Source of the DNA: Antennarius striatus
Lineage: Eukaryota > Chordata > Actinopteri > Lophiiformes > Antennariidae
Direction of reading: 5' to 3'
Length of the DNA: 64,000 nt
Assembly: GCF_040054535.1 (NCBI RefSeq)
Contig: NC_090784.1
Span: 14,995,001 to 15,059,000 of the forward strand
Shown here: in pieces, positions 20,338 to 54,356 of the stretch
Numbering within the stretch: position 1 is the first letter of the stretch
Layout: every line of letters begins with the position of its first letter
Notes under the pieces: generated by a model
Database searches by the model: none
Told to the model about the DNA's origin: nothing
What the model saw: only the letters and a program-made list of their open reading frames with translations
Made by a program: the position numbers and the translations under genes

Positions 20338-21622
20338 AGCAGACTTCTCACTTCTCAAAGATATTAGCTTGATGTTTATGCTTCAACTTGTTTTTTTTTG
20401 GAAGTTTGTGGAAAAAAAGCAGTTTTTTATAAAAAATTTAAAGTTGATTAAATTTTTTATCGTCATTCCTAAGAATTTCTCGTTAGACTGCAGCACGCGT
20501 TTCACGTCCGAAGACGGTAGCAGGTGGAAATGGAGGCACAAGACCAAAGGTTTGAAAGAGCTGCATTATGGATGTTTTGATTTTAAAATTTTGTTTTACA
20601 TGTTGTAGATTGTAGTACAGTCGCACTTACACAATTATGACTGGGAAAACACAACTATTAACGTGTTCAGTTGATAAAATATGGATTACAATTCTGATTG
20701 GCAACAACTTTTAATGAATGATATGAGTTGCATAGGGTTCGTTAAAAAATGATTGGTATGCTGTACTGTAATTGGCAAGGTAATGATGATTACAAACAAA
20801 TTCAACAAATTAGACAGGAGATCTTGACTGTAATTTTACATCTCATGGGAAATACTGTATGTCAGCCCTAAATTGACAAAAAGACAGTAGAAACTTTACT
20901 GAACATGGATGTTTCATAATTAGATTGAATAAATTATTTAAACTTTTTCTAAATATTATCAGCATTTGAGTAGAGCTAATTATAACGTTTTATATTTTTT
21001 TCATTGCAGTTGTAAAAACTATTTTTGACAAAATATGTTGATAGGAGTTTTAAATATTGTATTAAATATTCTTAGTATTTTAATATAATTAAAATTTAGT
21101 CTTTGCTGATAACAATTTTAGTACTGTTGTTTTTTTTTTTTGTTTTTTTTTCAGATTTTGTCTTCTGCGATTTTTAGCGATTGACTGGCATTTGTGCATT
21201 AGTTCCACTATCAATTCAAAATCAGTTTGCATACCAGTGAAAGGTCTCATTGTGTAGTTTTTATCACATGACCTGCTGGTGGCGCTGGAGGTCTGTGGAC
21301 CACGGCGGTGTGTGCGGGTGGAGGAAGCCGCCTGTTGGTGGTGTTCTAGGCTTAAGTCTCGGAGGGATGGGGCCGTCTTCCTCGATGACCCTGCACCGTT
21401 TGTGAGAGAACCATTCGAGTGGCTGAACGATGCACACAAGAAACACGACTTTTCAAGCGAAAATTCAGTAATGGTGCTGCTAAGTATGGAGTACCACCTC
21501 CCTTGTGGAACGAACCGTCTTTACGCTGATGTGTGAAGACAGTGACTTTTTAAAAGCTTAAGATTTGCTTTCTACTTTGTTTTTTTTTTTTAAAGCCGTT
21601 TGCGTTGATAGACACATCTGCA
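20338..21622. other. ccnb2 3' UTR and fam171a1 promoter/5' UTR
   Basis: The ccnb2 3' UTR probably ends after AATAAA at 20928-20933. An AT-rich gap follows. From about 21250 to 21620 GC content rises and forms the likely 5' UTR and promoter of fam171a1; an 85-codon frame at 21279-21536 has no family motif and I treat it as noncoding. Confidence 0.55.
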
Positions 21623-38762
<17,140 letters not shown>

Positions 38763-41524
38763 TCCACACACGACCATGTGAAGGAGAGATTCTCATTTTC
38801 CTAATCAGCAACACTCTTGAAACACTTTCATGTCACTGTAATTGGTCCTTCTTTACAAACTATAATCAATTTAAATTCTGAAAGGACAACAATACTCAGT
38901 TACTCACACAGATGTCATTATTTCAAATATACACAGAAAAGAAGGCTCACGCACAGAGATACCCTTTATATCTAGTTGTCTGTTCATCCATAGATACCCT
39001 GCTAATGGAAACCACTGACAGTTTATTCTCCACAATTAACGGTGCCATTTTGCCATAAATATAATGACATCTTTATAAAATTTCTGCCTTCCAGTGCTAT
39101 AGAGCCTGACAATATGCAGTGAAGAACAAGGAGGGTGTGCAGAAAGACTAAATTGATAGAGCTATTAGCTTCTGGTGTATTGTATTTTCTGTCCATCTCC
39201 TATGTTGAAATTACATAAGGACCTTTCCTCGCTGCTGGTTAGACAGGTAGAACAATTACAATGACCAAAAATGTTCAGGTGTATGCAGGTATGACCATGT
39301 CAGTTGTTGACTTTGGAGAAATAGAGCATGAAGTAAACAATAGGAGCATTCCTAATGAATTACAGCACTGGAAGAATAATTCAGCGCCGGGATTTTTTCC
39401 CATCCCAAACATGAAGGGATGTATGTATGCCTTCAAGCTTCCAGGTTTTCTTCATGAAATGACCACTGTTATCTTCCACTTTGCTGTCCTCACACCACTC
39501 GCCATAAACACACCACTGTATGTACACCTTGCCTGTGAAAGACAAATACTTTATGCACAACAAATATATGCCTTTTCTTATAATTAGCCTTGTAAGCATT
39601 GAGGAAGTGTAGTAGAAACAGGAGATGATTGATTCTCACAAATGAACTCCAGGAACTTTCTTTCTCTTGCCATATTGGCCTCAGTCCACTGACTTTACAG
39701 GAATGGCAAACTCGAGGAATACATTGCACTTCTTTCAAGTGAGATCAGAACCCATGGAAACCAACATTTGTGATTCTTCTCAAATTGCAGTCTACCTGAA
39801 ATTCAGTCTTTGTGTGGTCATGCACTAAAAGCTAAACATCAAAAAATTGATTCTTATATGTTGTGAGAATGTAATGTGGCCCATCATAAAGTCGTATTGA
39901 TAATCACATGTTCCTCACAAAGGATCAAGCTTTAGAACTGAAGAAATTAAACCACTATTCACAAGGAAACATGATCAGATAATGTGACACCTATATGCTG
40001 GTGGGCAAGGATACCAAACCACTACAAAACTAATTTCAACAAAAAACAAGTGAGATTTACTGATATGTAATAATTGAACCACTATTGTACATTTTTTGCT
40101 CTGAAGGCTATGCATCTCTTTTGTATGACTGCTTGAAATGCCTTTCTTGTAATTTTAATCGCTGATTTTGATTGCCAGCAAGTATTTTACTCAAACAGGC
40201 TGTTTTTATTCTTTAGTTGAGGGCTTTTATTTTTCACCCATTTTATTATCGGTTGTACAAAAACACACACGCTGCACAAGTTTCACTCAGAACTAACATT
40301 GCATGTGTGTTGTGTGTCGCTTTGATTGTTTTCCTGATGTTCCAAGTGCCTTTGAATAACCTGACTCTACAACAGATTTGTGGGACAAATCAACTTATTT
40401 ATTTCTCACCTTTTTTTGCCTTCAGCTTTTCTCCTCTACCTCAGCTCTCAATTTCTGTCCCACCTGCGAAAGCATGCAGTAAACTTTCCTCAGCTTCAAC
40501 GTGATAAAAACCACATTACAAGCATATCAGCAAATTTCTACCAGCTGCTGCAATCCTAAAATCCTCAAATCAGTAAGATGCCAATCTCTCTTTGAGTTAG
40601 CAATTAGGGATTTACTGACATTTTAGCACATAACACATAAAACCATTGCATGTGAAGCTAAACTACAGGTATTTTCAAAGCATTTTCTCATTTCTGTGTT
40701 TTAGGGGATGACTGTCTCAAATGTGTTTTGTTCACCTGGACACTTGTAGTTTTTTCCTGCAATGCTGCCAGCAGTGAGTTTGTCTTATCGTACCATTGTG
40801 AGAATGATGAAAAATAATAAACATGCATTCATTTGAAGTTTGTATAGTCATAGCAATGATATTACTATGTACATACGGTATTTCTTTATTTTCCTCTGAC
40901 TGGTGAAAGTGATGTGAGTCGGTGCTGTGAATGGCCTGTTCTTCTTGTTTTTTCGTGTTCCACAGCAGCCTCCAGTTCAGGGGTGGAGTTGCAATTAAGC
41001 ATCTTTAATGCATAACTTGGTTGCTTTTGTTACATTTATAGCCTATTATTCTGAATAAACAGTCAAACTGGAATGATGTGTCCTTGTATGATGGTATAAA
41101 TACAAAAGAATCTCTTATTCATCCACTGACTTTCTTCACCTCATCTTTTTGAGGTCCCTGCTTTAGAGAACTTCATATTTATCAAACATCTTTTTTTCTC
41201 CAAAGACCGAAAAGTATATGTACTTCATATAATAAGAATCATTATGATAATAACAGTCTCAGGTAGTTCTAATTGTGTGGATATGGGTATCAGAGGGTGT
41301 TTAAACAATGAAATGACCACAAATTTATACAAAACCAGTTCAGTAGTGTTTTAAACTAACAAGTCGACTTGAGTTTCATCTCGTTGAGGTAGTTTAGCTG
41401 CAATTACTCCATTGGCCTCTAGGGTGCGCGCTTTCCTTCGGCATTCTCTTTGTTTTTCTGTCTCTCGCCCATTGACCATCATCTCTGTCATAACAGTGGC
41501 TAGCATTTTTTTAGAAACATTTTT
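38763..41524 (+). other. fam171a1 3' UTR and nmt2 promoter region
   Basis: No further coding exon is visible. AATAAA occurs at 40816-40821 and 41054-41059, either of which could end the fam171a1 transcript. From about 41380 to 41527 the sequence is the nmt2 5' flank. The start site itself (TATGATGGCGGAG) resembles a YY1 site, as in many housekeeping genes. Confidence 0.6.
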
Positions 41525-41527
41525 ATG

Positions 41528-47061
<5,534 letters not shown>

Positions 47062-49945
47062 CGGGTCCTTCCTGGTTGCTCTACAAACACTCATCCAGTG
47101 GTCATCAGTGACCTCAGACTACTTCTTACCTGGACACACAGGTAGCACAAGTCGGACAATGAGACCCGTGGAACCATCCTGGAGACCGGCAGGAAGGTTG
47201 CCTGTCATCATGAACATTCTCCGTTCACCTAGAGGTGAAAACTCTTAAATCATCATACTGAATGTGAAGTCATGCTATGCCTGAGATACTCATACAGAAC
47301 AATGCTCCTGACCTGCACACTCACATCTACGGCAGTTTCACATACAAGAGGATGCCTTGACTTTTTGAATTTTTAGTTCTTCTTCCTCGGCAACCACCTC
47401 ATTAAAAGGGACTGGCATGTTACTTTAATTTTGCTGACAGAGAACTATGTAAATGATAATCAACAACATGACCACAATGCAGAACTGTCAGCTATCGAGT
47501 CCAAACTGGATAGTTGCTATGTAAAAGGGACTTAAAGCAGTTGAAGAATTATTAGTCCCCTTTTGTCTTATGTCATTTTGGTCAGAAGATTCTCCACAAG
47601 CTGTTTCAACATGTGGGAACATTTGCCTTCAGGGATTCTGATGACATGGAGTAAAGAGTGAGATGGTCTGCATCAGGAGGTCGGGGATCATGGGCGGTTC
47701 TAACACAGGACTTTGACTCAGGAGACCAAACAAAAATCAACACTGACTTTTCCTGAACCTAATCAAATTGTGAACGTTTCATTGCCTAACGGTATGTTAG
47801 AAAGTCTTTCTGGAAGAAAGTTGTGTGGACTTATCCTTTCCTCCCTGTTCTGGGCCTACAATTAACTAGAATTAGGACTGATAAAAACAAGTTTCTGTAA
47901 TAGTAGATATACAAAAGAAGAATTTTATTTCCTCAAGAATTCTGGAAAAGAAAAAAAAATCAAGCTAACTAAATGACAGATATGTTTATGCATACAGACA
48001 ACACTGTCAAATAACATACATACAGAAAAAAAACATAACTCCTTGGAAGGACTTAACCACCAGGTGCATTGTTATACATGTTTTTGTTTTGTTTTTTTGT
48101 TGTTGAAAATAGTTTCCTGTGAATTTTTAAGCCAGATGGTATTCCAGTCATGAGAGTTTGGGCGAGCTGATCCAAAGTATTTTCCTGAGTAGCGTAGATG
48201 TCACTCAGTTTGTTCAGACAACATGAGTTCAAGTGGTTTTTAATGAAGAATGTATTGCATCAATGAAGCACAATTTTTGAGTTCCTAAATAAAGCAAAAG
48301 GGTGTTTTTAAAAGGGTCACATTTCAAAACAGGCTGTGATCGGTACCATACAACCTCAGTGGCTACAAAAAACAGGAGCCGTTTCTGTGGTATCAATCTG
48401 TTTCTGGAGTTTTTACATTTAATGCTACCTTCAAGCCATGTTGATTAATTACATTCAATGACACTAACATCTTGCAATTATGTATTTATCAAATTAGAGG
48501 CTAAAGTAATTATAGCCTTGTGGCTATGTTGATTTAGATTTTGTATTAAAAAATGTACAAAATTTCTGTCCTGGGGCAATCTTGAAATGTGAAAAATGGC
48601 GTACCTACCTTAAAAAAGTTACACTTAAAGCAATCACAGTCACTTTTGTTTCATTCTTTTGTAAGTGGCATTCAGGCAAATTTACTTATTTCTTTTATAG
48701 TAGCATGTTGCAAACAAGTGAATAAGATACTCGAACAAAGCAGCTGATTGGTCTGAAGAACAACTGAATTTCTAAACATTTTTCTTAATACACATTTGCA
48801 GTCTAAAGAATAATGTTAAATGTGTCTTAATCACACTTTCACCTGCATAAAACAATGAATTGAGCACATAATTCAAAAACCAAACAGGAGAATCATTAAA
48901 AACCATATATTCAGGGTACAGTGGCTGTACAAACAAAGCTTATATAAGTAATCACATCAATTTGAAATCTAAGCTTTTATTGTTTTACCAGGTCTGTTTT
49001 GATGACTTATTTGGATTTGTTTATTAATGGTACTGTGTTTTTGAGTCTAAAAAAACAACATACTGGTCTTTTTTGTGTGTTGTGAAGCAACTGAGTGAAA
49101 TTCTTTGAACGTTTCTTATATTTATAAATGTACTTTGCAACATGTCTTACAGTGTAATTCCTGTTCTTTTTCTTTCAAACTTGTTCCTGAAATTTCCAGG
49201 TAAATAGTCAGCTTGAAAGCTGACTTTCAAGCATTTGAAGTATTTGGCATTTCCTTGTACACAATGGAGCAGGATGAGGATCCTTGATACTGGTGTACTC
49301 AAGGTGAAAAAAAAAAAGTTTAAATGTTTTTTGCTCTGAGTTTGTTTCTTTGTTTGATGTTCCTAAGGCTCTGCTTGGCCTGAGCGATAACGACGCTGCC
49401 GTTTTTGTGATTCATTTTTATGTATGTGATGTCATTTTCTTCTCAGCCCTTTACATATCAGCAAGAAAAAAAGAAACAATGGACAGTCAGGGGTTTAGGA
49501 TTCAAAGAGGTTTGTTACCATTGAAAAATGTAGTTACATTCACAGACATTAGTTTAGCACTCAGTGTGCCTCATGTATGTTGGTTGTGTACCAGATGTGT
49601 TGCCTGCAGCTGTTTGAATGAACCTCCAGCATGTCAGTTATGTTGCTATGATGATGAACATGACTTATCACATCATTTACTGAGAACTAAACCTGAAGAA
49701 CCTGCCTTATTTAAAAGTTTTTATTTTGTTAAAATTAGATTAGGGCGAACTTTTGAAATGATATTCAGCTTTCTCTGAACGTTTTTTTTTTTTTAATTCA
49801 AATCCATTGTAAGCTGTGAAAAAGCTGCTGAACTTGTACCAGCATCATTTCAACATTACCCTGTGCTAATAATAATCTGTTTCAACACACATCAGCTATA
49901 CCAGCATGGATATTTGATTGAATAAACTCACTTTCAAATGGAACA
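47062..49945 (+). other. nmt2: nmt2 3' UTR
   Basis: About 2.9 kb of AT-rich sequence follows the nmt2 stop. It ends at a good polyadenylation signal, AATAAA at 49921-49926. Long 3' UTRs are usual for NMT2. A 142-codon frame at 49350-49778 shows no family motif and is treated as noncoding. Confidence 0.6.
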
Positions 49946-50322
49946 TGAGAAATGTGCTTCTTTTTAAATGACTTGGGGTGTCTGTTAAATCAGTTTGACC
50001 TGAAACGTAATCGACCTCCACATGTTTTAACTGAAGTCAAATTTTACATCAATTTCAGCTTGTACAAAATTCCATGAAAAATGTTATCCAATACTCAGTT
50101 AATTCTTTAAAACACCATTGAATACTGTGTTTCATTTCTGGAAAAAGTAAATTTAAAGGATCGCAATATCTTATGTTAGAATTATAATGATTGTAGACAC
50201 TGCATTCTTCTTAGTGGTGGGCAGATACTACAGAAGAGTAGCCCATTCCATCAAATGATGCTTTCATCTCTTAGACAAATGTAATCATAATAATAATAAT
50301 CTTTCCATCGAGGTGGAAATGC

Positions 50323-50555
50323 ATTTATTCCCTTTATAGGACATTATCAGACAAAAATAAAAGTTGGGATCTAATTGTAATACCGCTTTGTCTGGAAAAG
50401 AAAAAGATTTCTTCGTCCATGGTTCCTCTGAAAATCCATTGGTTAACTTATGAAAAGACTAATTCACACTGAGACAAAGACAAATAATTGTTAGAACAAA
50501 ATGGAAACCCCTGTGGTAATACATAAAAATAAAGACATGTTTTCAGTTCCCTGTT
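50323..50555 (-). other. rpp38: rpp38 3' UTR
   Basis: On the minus strand, AATAAA at 50328-50323 lies about 230 bases past the rpp38 stop codon. The nmt2 and rpp38 transcripts therefore end within roughly 400 bases of each other, tail to tail. Confidence 0.6.
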
Positions 50556-51386
50556 TCATCTTACAAGATATGACTTAGCCTTTCTTCTTTTTCGTGCAGA
50601 GTTAGCAACTATTCTTTTCACTTTAAGAGGTTGCAGAGTGATGAAAGGGTCTGACCTTTTGACAGGCTTTGATTGACCAGTCTCAAGCTTCCTTTTGCTG
50701 CCCCTCTTCTCCTTAATCTCCTCTCCCATGCCAACACAAATTTTGGGACTTGCACTGGGTTCTGCACTTTGTAGCCATGCAACATCCAGTGGTGGCACTC
50801 GAGGTGTAATGGCGTCAACAATGTCGCTGAACAGCTCATTCTCTGTGGAAGCACACCGTCTAAATCCCAGTGCAAGGACACTTCTCAGGCCCAGTGGCTC
50901 CGACAAACTCTGGCTGAGCCGAGGCACTTGGCATGCCGGCACGTTTCTTGTCGCGCTCAGTTCCATCAGGTGGTTGGTCATGTGTATCGGCTTGACAGAC
51001 TTGCATACAAGCAACAGTTTGAGTTCATTCCTTTCAAGACCTTTTGTGACCTCATTGATACCAATGGCAAGTTGTCCCCTAGCTGTTACATTTGTCCATC
51101 CATTTTTGGAAGAATCCTGCACTTTTGCATCTGGGCTGCCCTTGAGAGCAGGATCTGATGTAGTACCAGAGTTATTGTCTGTCTTTTTACGTCTCCTGTG
51201 AACACCTTTCACCTCTCTTTTCTGCAGACCTGTGGAAATTAGCTTGTCCTTCAGGATGTTTAGGATGAAATGCATGTCTTCTTGGGGGAGTGGACCCCAT
51301 TTTGGTGTGAATGGTGAGGTAAAGGACGTCTTTGTTGGAACATGCTTTCTGATTTCCTTTTTAAATGGCTTTCTTGGTGTATCCAT
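50556..51386 (-). CDS. rpp38: Ribonuclease P/MRP protein subunit p38
   Basis: A single coding exon of 276 aa (human 283). Rpp38 binds kink-turn RNA in RNase P and RNase MRP, which process pre-tRNA and pre-rRNA in the nucleus. Family landmarks in order: an N-terminal basic stretch, LPQEDMHFILNILKDKL, a lysine/arginine-rich linker, then the L7Ae/L30e fold with GINEVTKGLERNELKLLLVC, KSVKPIHMTNHLMELSATR, NVPACQVPRLS and GLRSVLALGFRR. The tail has TLQPLKVKRIVANSARKRRK. The ATG at 51386 (MDTPRKPF) is chosen because an acceptor (TTTCAG) lies about 10 bases upstream; a longer open frame upstream reads through intron. A noncoding first exon probably ends near 51776. Confidence 0.95.
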   Translation of the reverse strand: MDTPRKPFKKEIRKHVPTKTSFTSPFTPKWGPLPQEDMHFILNILKDKLISTGLQKREVKGVHRRRKKTDNNSGTTSDPALKGSPDAKVQDSSKNGWTNVTARGQLAIGINEVTKGLERNELKLLLVCKSVKPIHMTNHLMELSATRNVPACQVPRLSQSLSEPLGLRSVLALGFRRCASTENELFSDIVDAITPRVPPLDVAWLQSAEPSASPKICVGMGEEIKEKRGSKRKLETGQSKPVKRSDPFITLQPLKVKRIVANSARKRRKAKSYLVR

Positions 51387-51834
51387 GCCTTCTCTGAAAT
51401 TAAGACATGAAAACGAGCAAGAATAAATACATATACAAAAAAAGCACAAAGAACCAGACCAATATATCATTTTCTTGCTGCAAAAAAGTTGAAATATTTT
51501 TTGTTTCTTTCGAGTTTCTTCTGTTTTCTTGCCGTCTAACTATCTACTACAGTTAGACAGTAGCTTTGATAGTTTTTTTATTGATGAAAACAACTCTTTC
51601 AAACGGATTTCTGGGACTCCGTAGATAATTGCTTATCAATGCAATATTAAAACGACGTTTCTGAAACTAAAAAACAAAACAAAACACCAGCCAGTATGGT
51701 TGCTGGTCATCACATTAATTTACATATTACGTCAAACTAAACCCACATTAAAGTAACAGCAATCAACAACATACCTACTTTATAGACCCAAAGCTAAACG
51801 GAGATTCAGTTTTTCAGCACGTCTGATCACAGGG

Positions 51835-51846
51835 CGCCGCCATTTT
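51835..51846 (-). promoter_or_regulatory. rpp38: YY1-type site at the rpp38 start region
   Basis: On the minus strand the sequence AAAATGGCGGCG matches the YY1 core (AANATGGCGGC) often found at the start of housekeeping genes. It sits at the 5' edge of the inferred noncoding first exon of rpp38. Confidence 0.5.
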
Positions 51847-52262
51847 GTTTGAATTGTAATAACTTTATTTAAAAGGTGTGTGCTAACTGGCTGGTCATGT
51901 CCTGCGTGTGTGAGAGAGACAGAGACCTGTAGGGGGCACTATTATAGGATTTTGTAACAGCTGGTAGTGACTGACAATGAACAAATTGAAATAGCATGTA
52001 GTAATTTTATTTTCGTAAAAACTACAAAAAACAACAACAATCTAGCAAGTCCAATGACGTCATCTTATTTAAGATTACAACAATAAGTCTAAGCAATGTC
52101 CACCAAGGTCTATCAACATAAGCAGGCATGTATTATTGTACTTTTTCACTTCCTGCAGGTATATATGTATCATAAATGTATCATATCACTTTATCACTCA
52201 ATATACAGATTTTATACTTATTTTATTTCTATATGAATACAATGGCTACTAATCGGAAGACT

Positions 52263-52322
52263 ATGTATGTATGCATGCATGTATGTATGTATGTATGTAT
52301 GTATGTATGTATGTATGCATGT

Positions 52323-52404
<82 letters not shown>
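52263..52404. repeat. (ATGT)n plus (GT)n compound microsatellite
   Basis: An ATGT run with two GCATGCAT-type interruptions to 52321, then a pure GT run from about 52326 to 52404. Confidence 0.97.
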
Positions 52405-52412
<8 letters not shown>

Positions 52413-52499
52413 GTGCTTGTGTATGTCATCAAAAATTCAGTGTCCGCACATACACATTAACTACTGTATATCTATCTAAACTCACCGTAATGTGAATTG

Positions 52500-52655
52500 T
52501 AAATAGTTTTTGTATTCCTATTCCTATTCCTCATTCACAACTATTCTCTTCCGCCTTTCAATGCACCGACACCGCGTCAAGTTCCTCGACAGTAATTTTT
52601 ACTGTACTTGGCAATAAAACCTTTTCAGATTCTGATTCTGATTCTGATTCTGACT
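52500..52655 (+). mobile_element. L2-like LINE 3' tail with (GATTCT)n
   Basis: A short 3' UTR remnant ends in ACTTGGCAATAAAACC followed by four GATTCT hexamers, the tail form of L2-type LINEs in fish. No coding sequence remains. Confidence 0.65.
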
Positions 52656-53518
52656 ACATTACATGAATATTTATTTAAGCGTTATGGTAAAAATTGGAAA
52701 CAGTTCAACATATGTTAATGATCAAATCATCTTTGAAATTATTGTATTAATGAAAAGAAATAATATTCATGCTCTAAACACCAGATGAAACTGAATGAAC
52801 ACTTCAGTTCAAAACATCCTTTCTGCAGAAAATTGAGAGGTATGTTTCCAAAGTATAAATATCAAGAAGACTTAAAAGAAGGTCCTTCAAGGAGCATGGT
52901 AGGTGTGGAGCAAAAGACTAATGACCTAACATCCTGGTCAACCTGGACCATGTTTACTCGAATGAAGGTAATTTTAACAGGAAGGTGAATGGAGAACCTC
53001 ACCTGGTAGACCTTAAAACAAAAGGATATGTATAAGTTTGATTTTGAAATGTGAAAGTGGGAGAAAAAAAATTGCCGTTTGAATTTGAAGGAATTATATG
53101 GATTAAATGTCCATAAGGTTTGGTAACATGTGAAAATGTTTCGGATTTCATTCAACCAAAAAAAGACTGAAAATATCAGTGGCAAAAACACTGAAATATC
53201 TACAAACGAAATTCATGTTTATGAAACAGGGACCAGAATCTCTCGCTTCAGACCGCTATAAACCAGTAGCTATCCCCACAATAACTGATAAAAAATTACA
53301 GAGAAGTGATTCGTCTCTGATTAAAAGTAAAGAAATTCAGCCCTCTGTATGAATAGTTTAAGTGTAATGATATTTTCATTGCTGATGACACAGATCTGGA
53401 AAAAATGAGAAAGGTGACTACCTGACCAAGAATACATGTATGTCTTTAATTACTTACTTAAAGGTGAACTTTTTTAGATATTTACTGAACAGGAATTAAA
53501 ATCAGCAGGGGCAACCTT

Positions 53519-53910
53519 AATTACATCCCGCTTCAAAGCGGTGATTACGTCCCTCAAAGCAGTGATTAATCCCACTTCAAAGCGGTGATATATTGTAATT
53601 GTCAGTGTTCGTGTGTTCGTCCATTTGTTCGTCCGTTAGTACGTCCACCAAATATCTTCGCAACCGTTGCAGATAGAAAGATGAAACAAAAAACAGATTA
53701 CTCAGGTGGCAAAGGGGCTGAAAATTAAATGATGACCTTGACCTTGAGGAAAACTAGCTCAAGGTCAAATTTCAACTTTTGTGCACTCAGGAACGAGATA
53801 AGACAGAAAGAGGAGGGAGACGGCCAGTGTGAGTAAGATCATAGATCAAAGCTAGTGCTTTGATCAATGATGGTATGTCAGAGCACTAGCTTTGATCTTT
53901 GACCTATGCA
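53519..53910. repeat. Unclassified repeat block ending in a 17-bp hairpin
   Basis: Three copies of TCAAAGCGGTGATTA-like units begin the block (53532-53590), followed by TTCGTCC-rich sequence and a 'gaccttgaccttgag' segment. Near the end lies an inverted pair: AGATCAAAGCTAGTGCT at 53843-53859 and its exact complement at 53882-53898. The layout suggests a non-autonomous mobile element, but I do not recognise the family. Confidence 0.6.
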
Positions 53911-54356
53911 AGTAAGTAGTAAAACATAAGTAGTAAAACTACATTATGTCCCTCTGAAATAGGCTAATGAGACATAAATATGGGCAGATCTTACAGGAGA
54001 ATTAAAGTAATAATGGTGGTGGGAAGAAGCCGGAAAATCCGGAGAGAAATCACGCAGACACGTATAAAACATGCAAAAACCCGTACAGAATGGAATCGAG
54101 CCGGAACCTTCTTACTGTTCCGCCTTTTTGCGGTACCATCGGAACTAAATTACGTGCCTCGCATCAAATCATCTGAGCTTGTATGAAACGATGACAAGTA
54201 GCCAATCAGCTCCTTCTCTGCTCCTTAACCCAGCTCTGCAGACATTTGATTGGTTTACACGGTTGCCTCGATCCGCTGCACCGCTATTACAGCTGCGAGC
54301 TGAACTCAATCGCAGGAAAGCACATTTGCCAGGATCCCAGTGTTGGATTTGTGAAA

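Larger units (their letters stand above)
51856..54356. other. Intergenic region between rpp38 and acbd7, repeats only
   Basis: No coding exon is recognised. The stretch holds an ATGT/GT microsatellite, an L2-like LINE tail and a repeat block with a hairpin, each listed separately. The acbd7 promoter must lie within the last few hundred bases, where GC content rises. Confidence 0.6.

Noticed and set aside
49350-49778. 142-codon frame in the nmt2 3' UTR
   Set aside because: It has no family motif and no splice context, and precedes the polyadenylation signal in the same transcript; probably chance.
51387-51470. Upstream extension of rpp38 starting MIYWSGSL
   Set aside because: A splice acceptor (TTTCAG) lies about 10 bases before the ATG at 51386, so the extension is intron.
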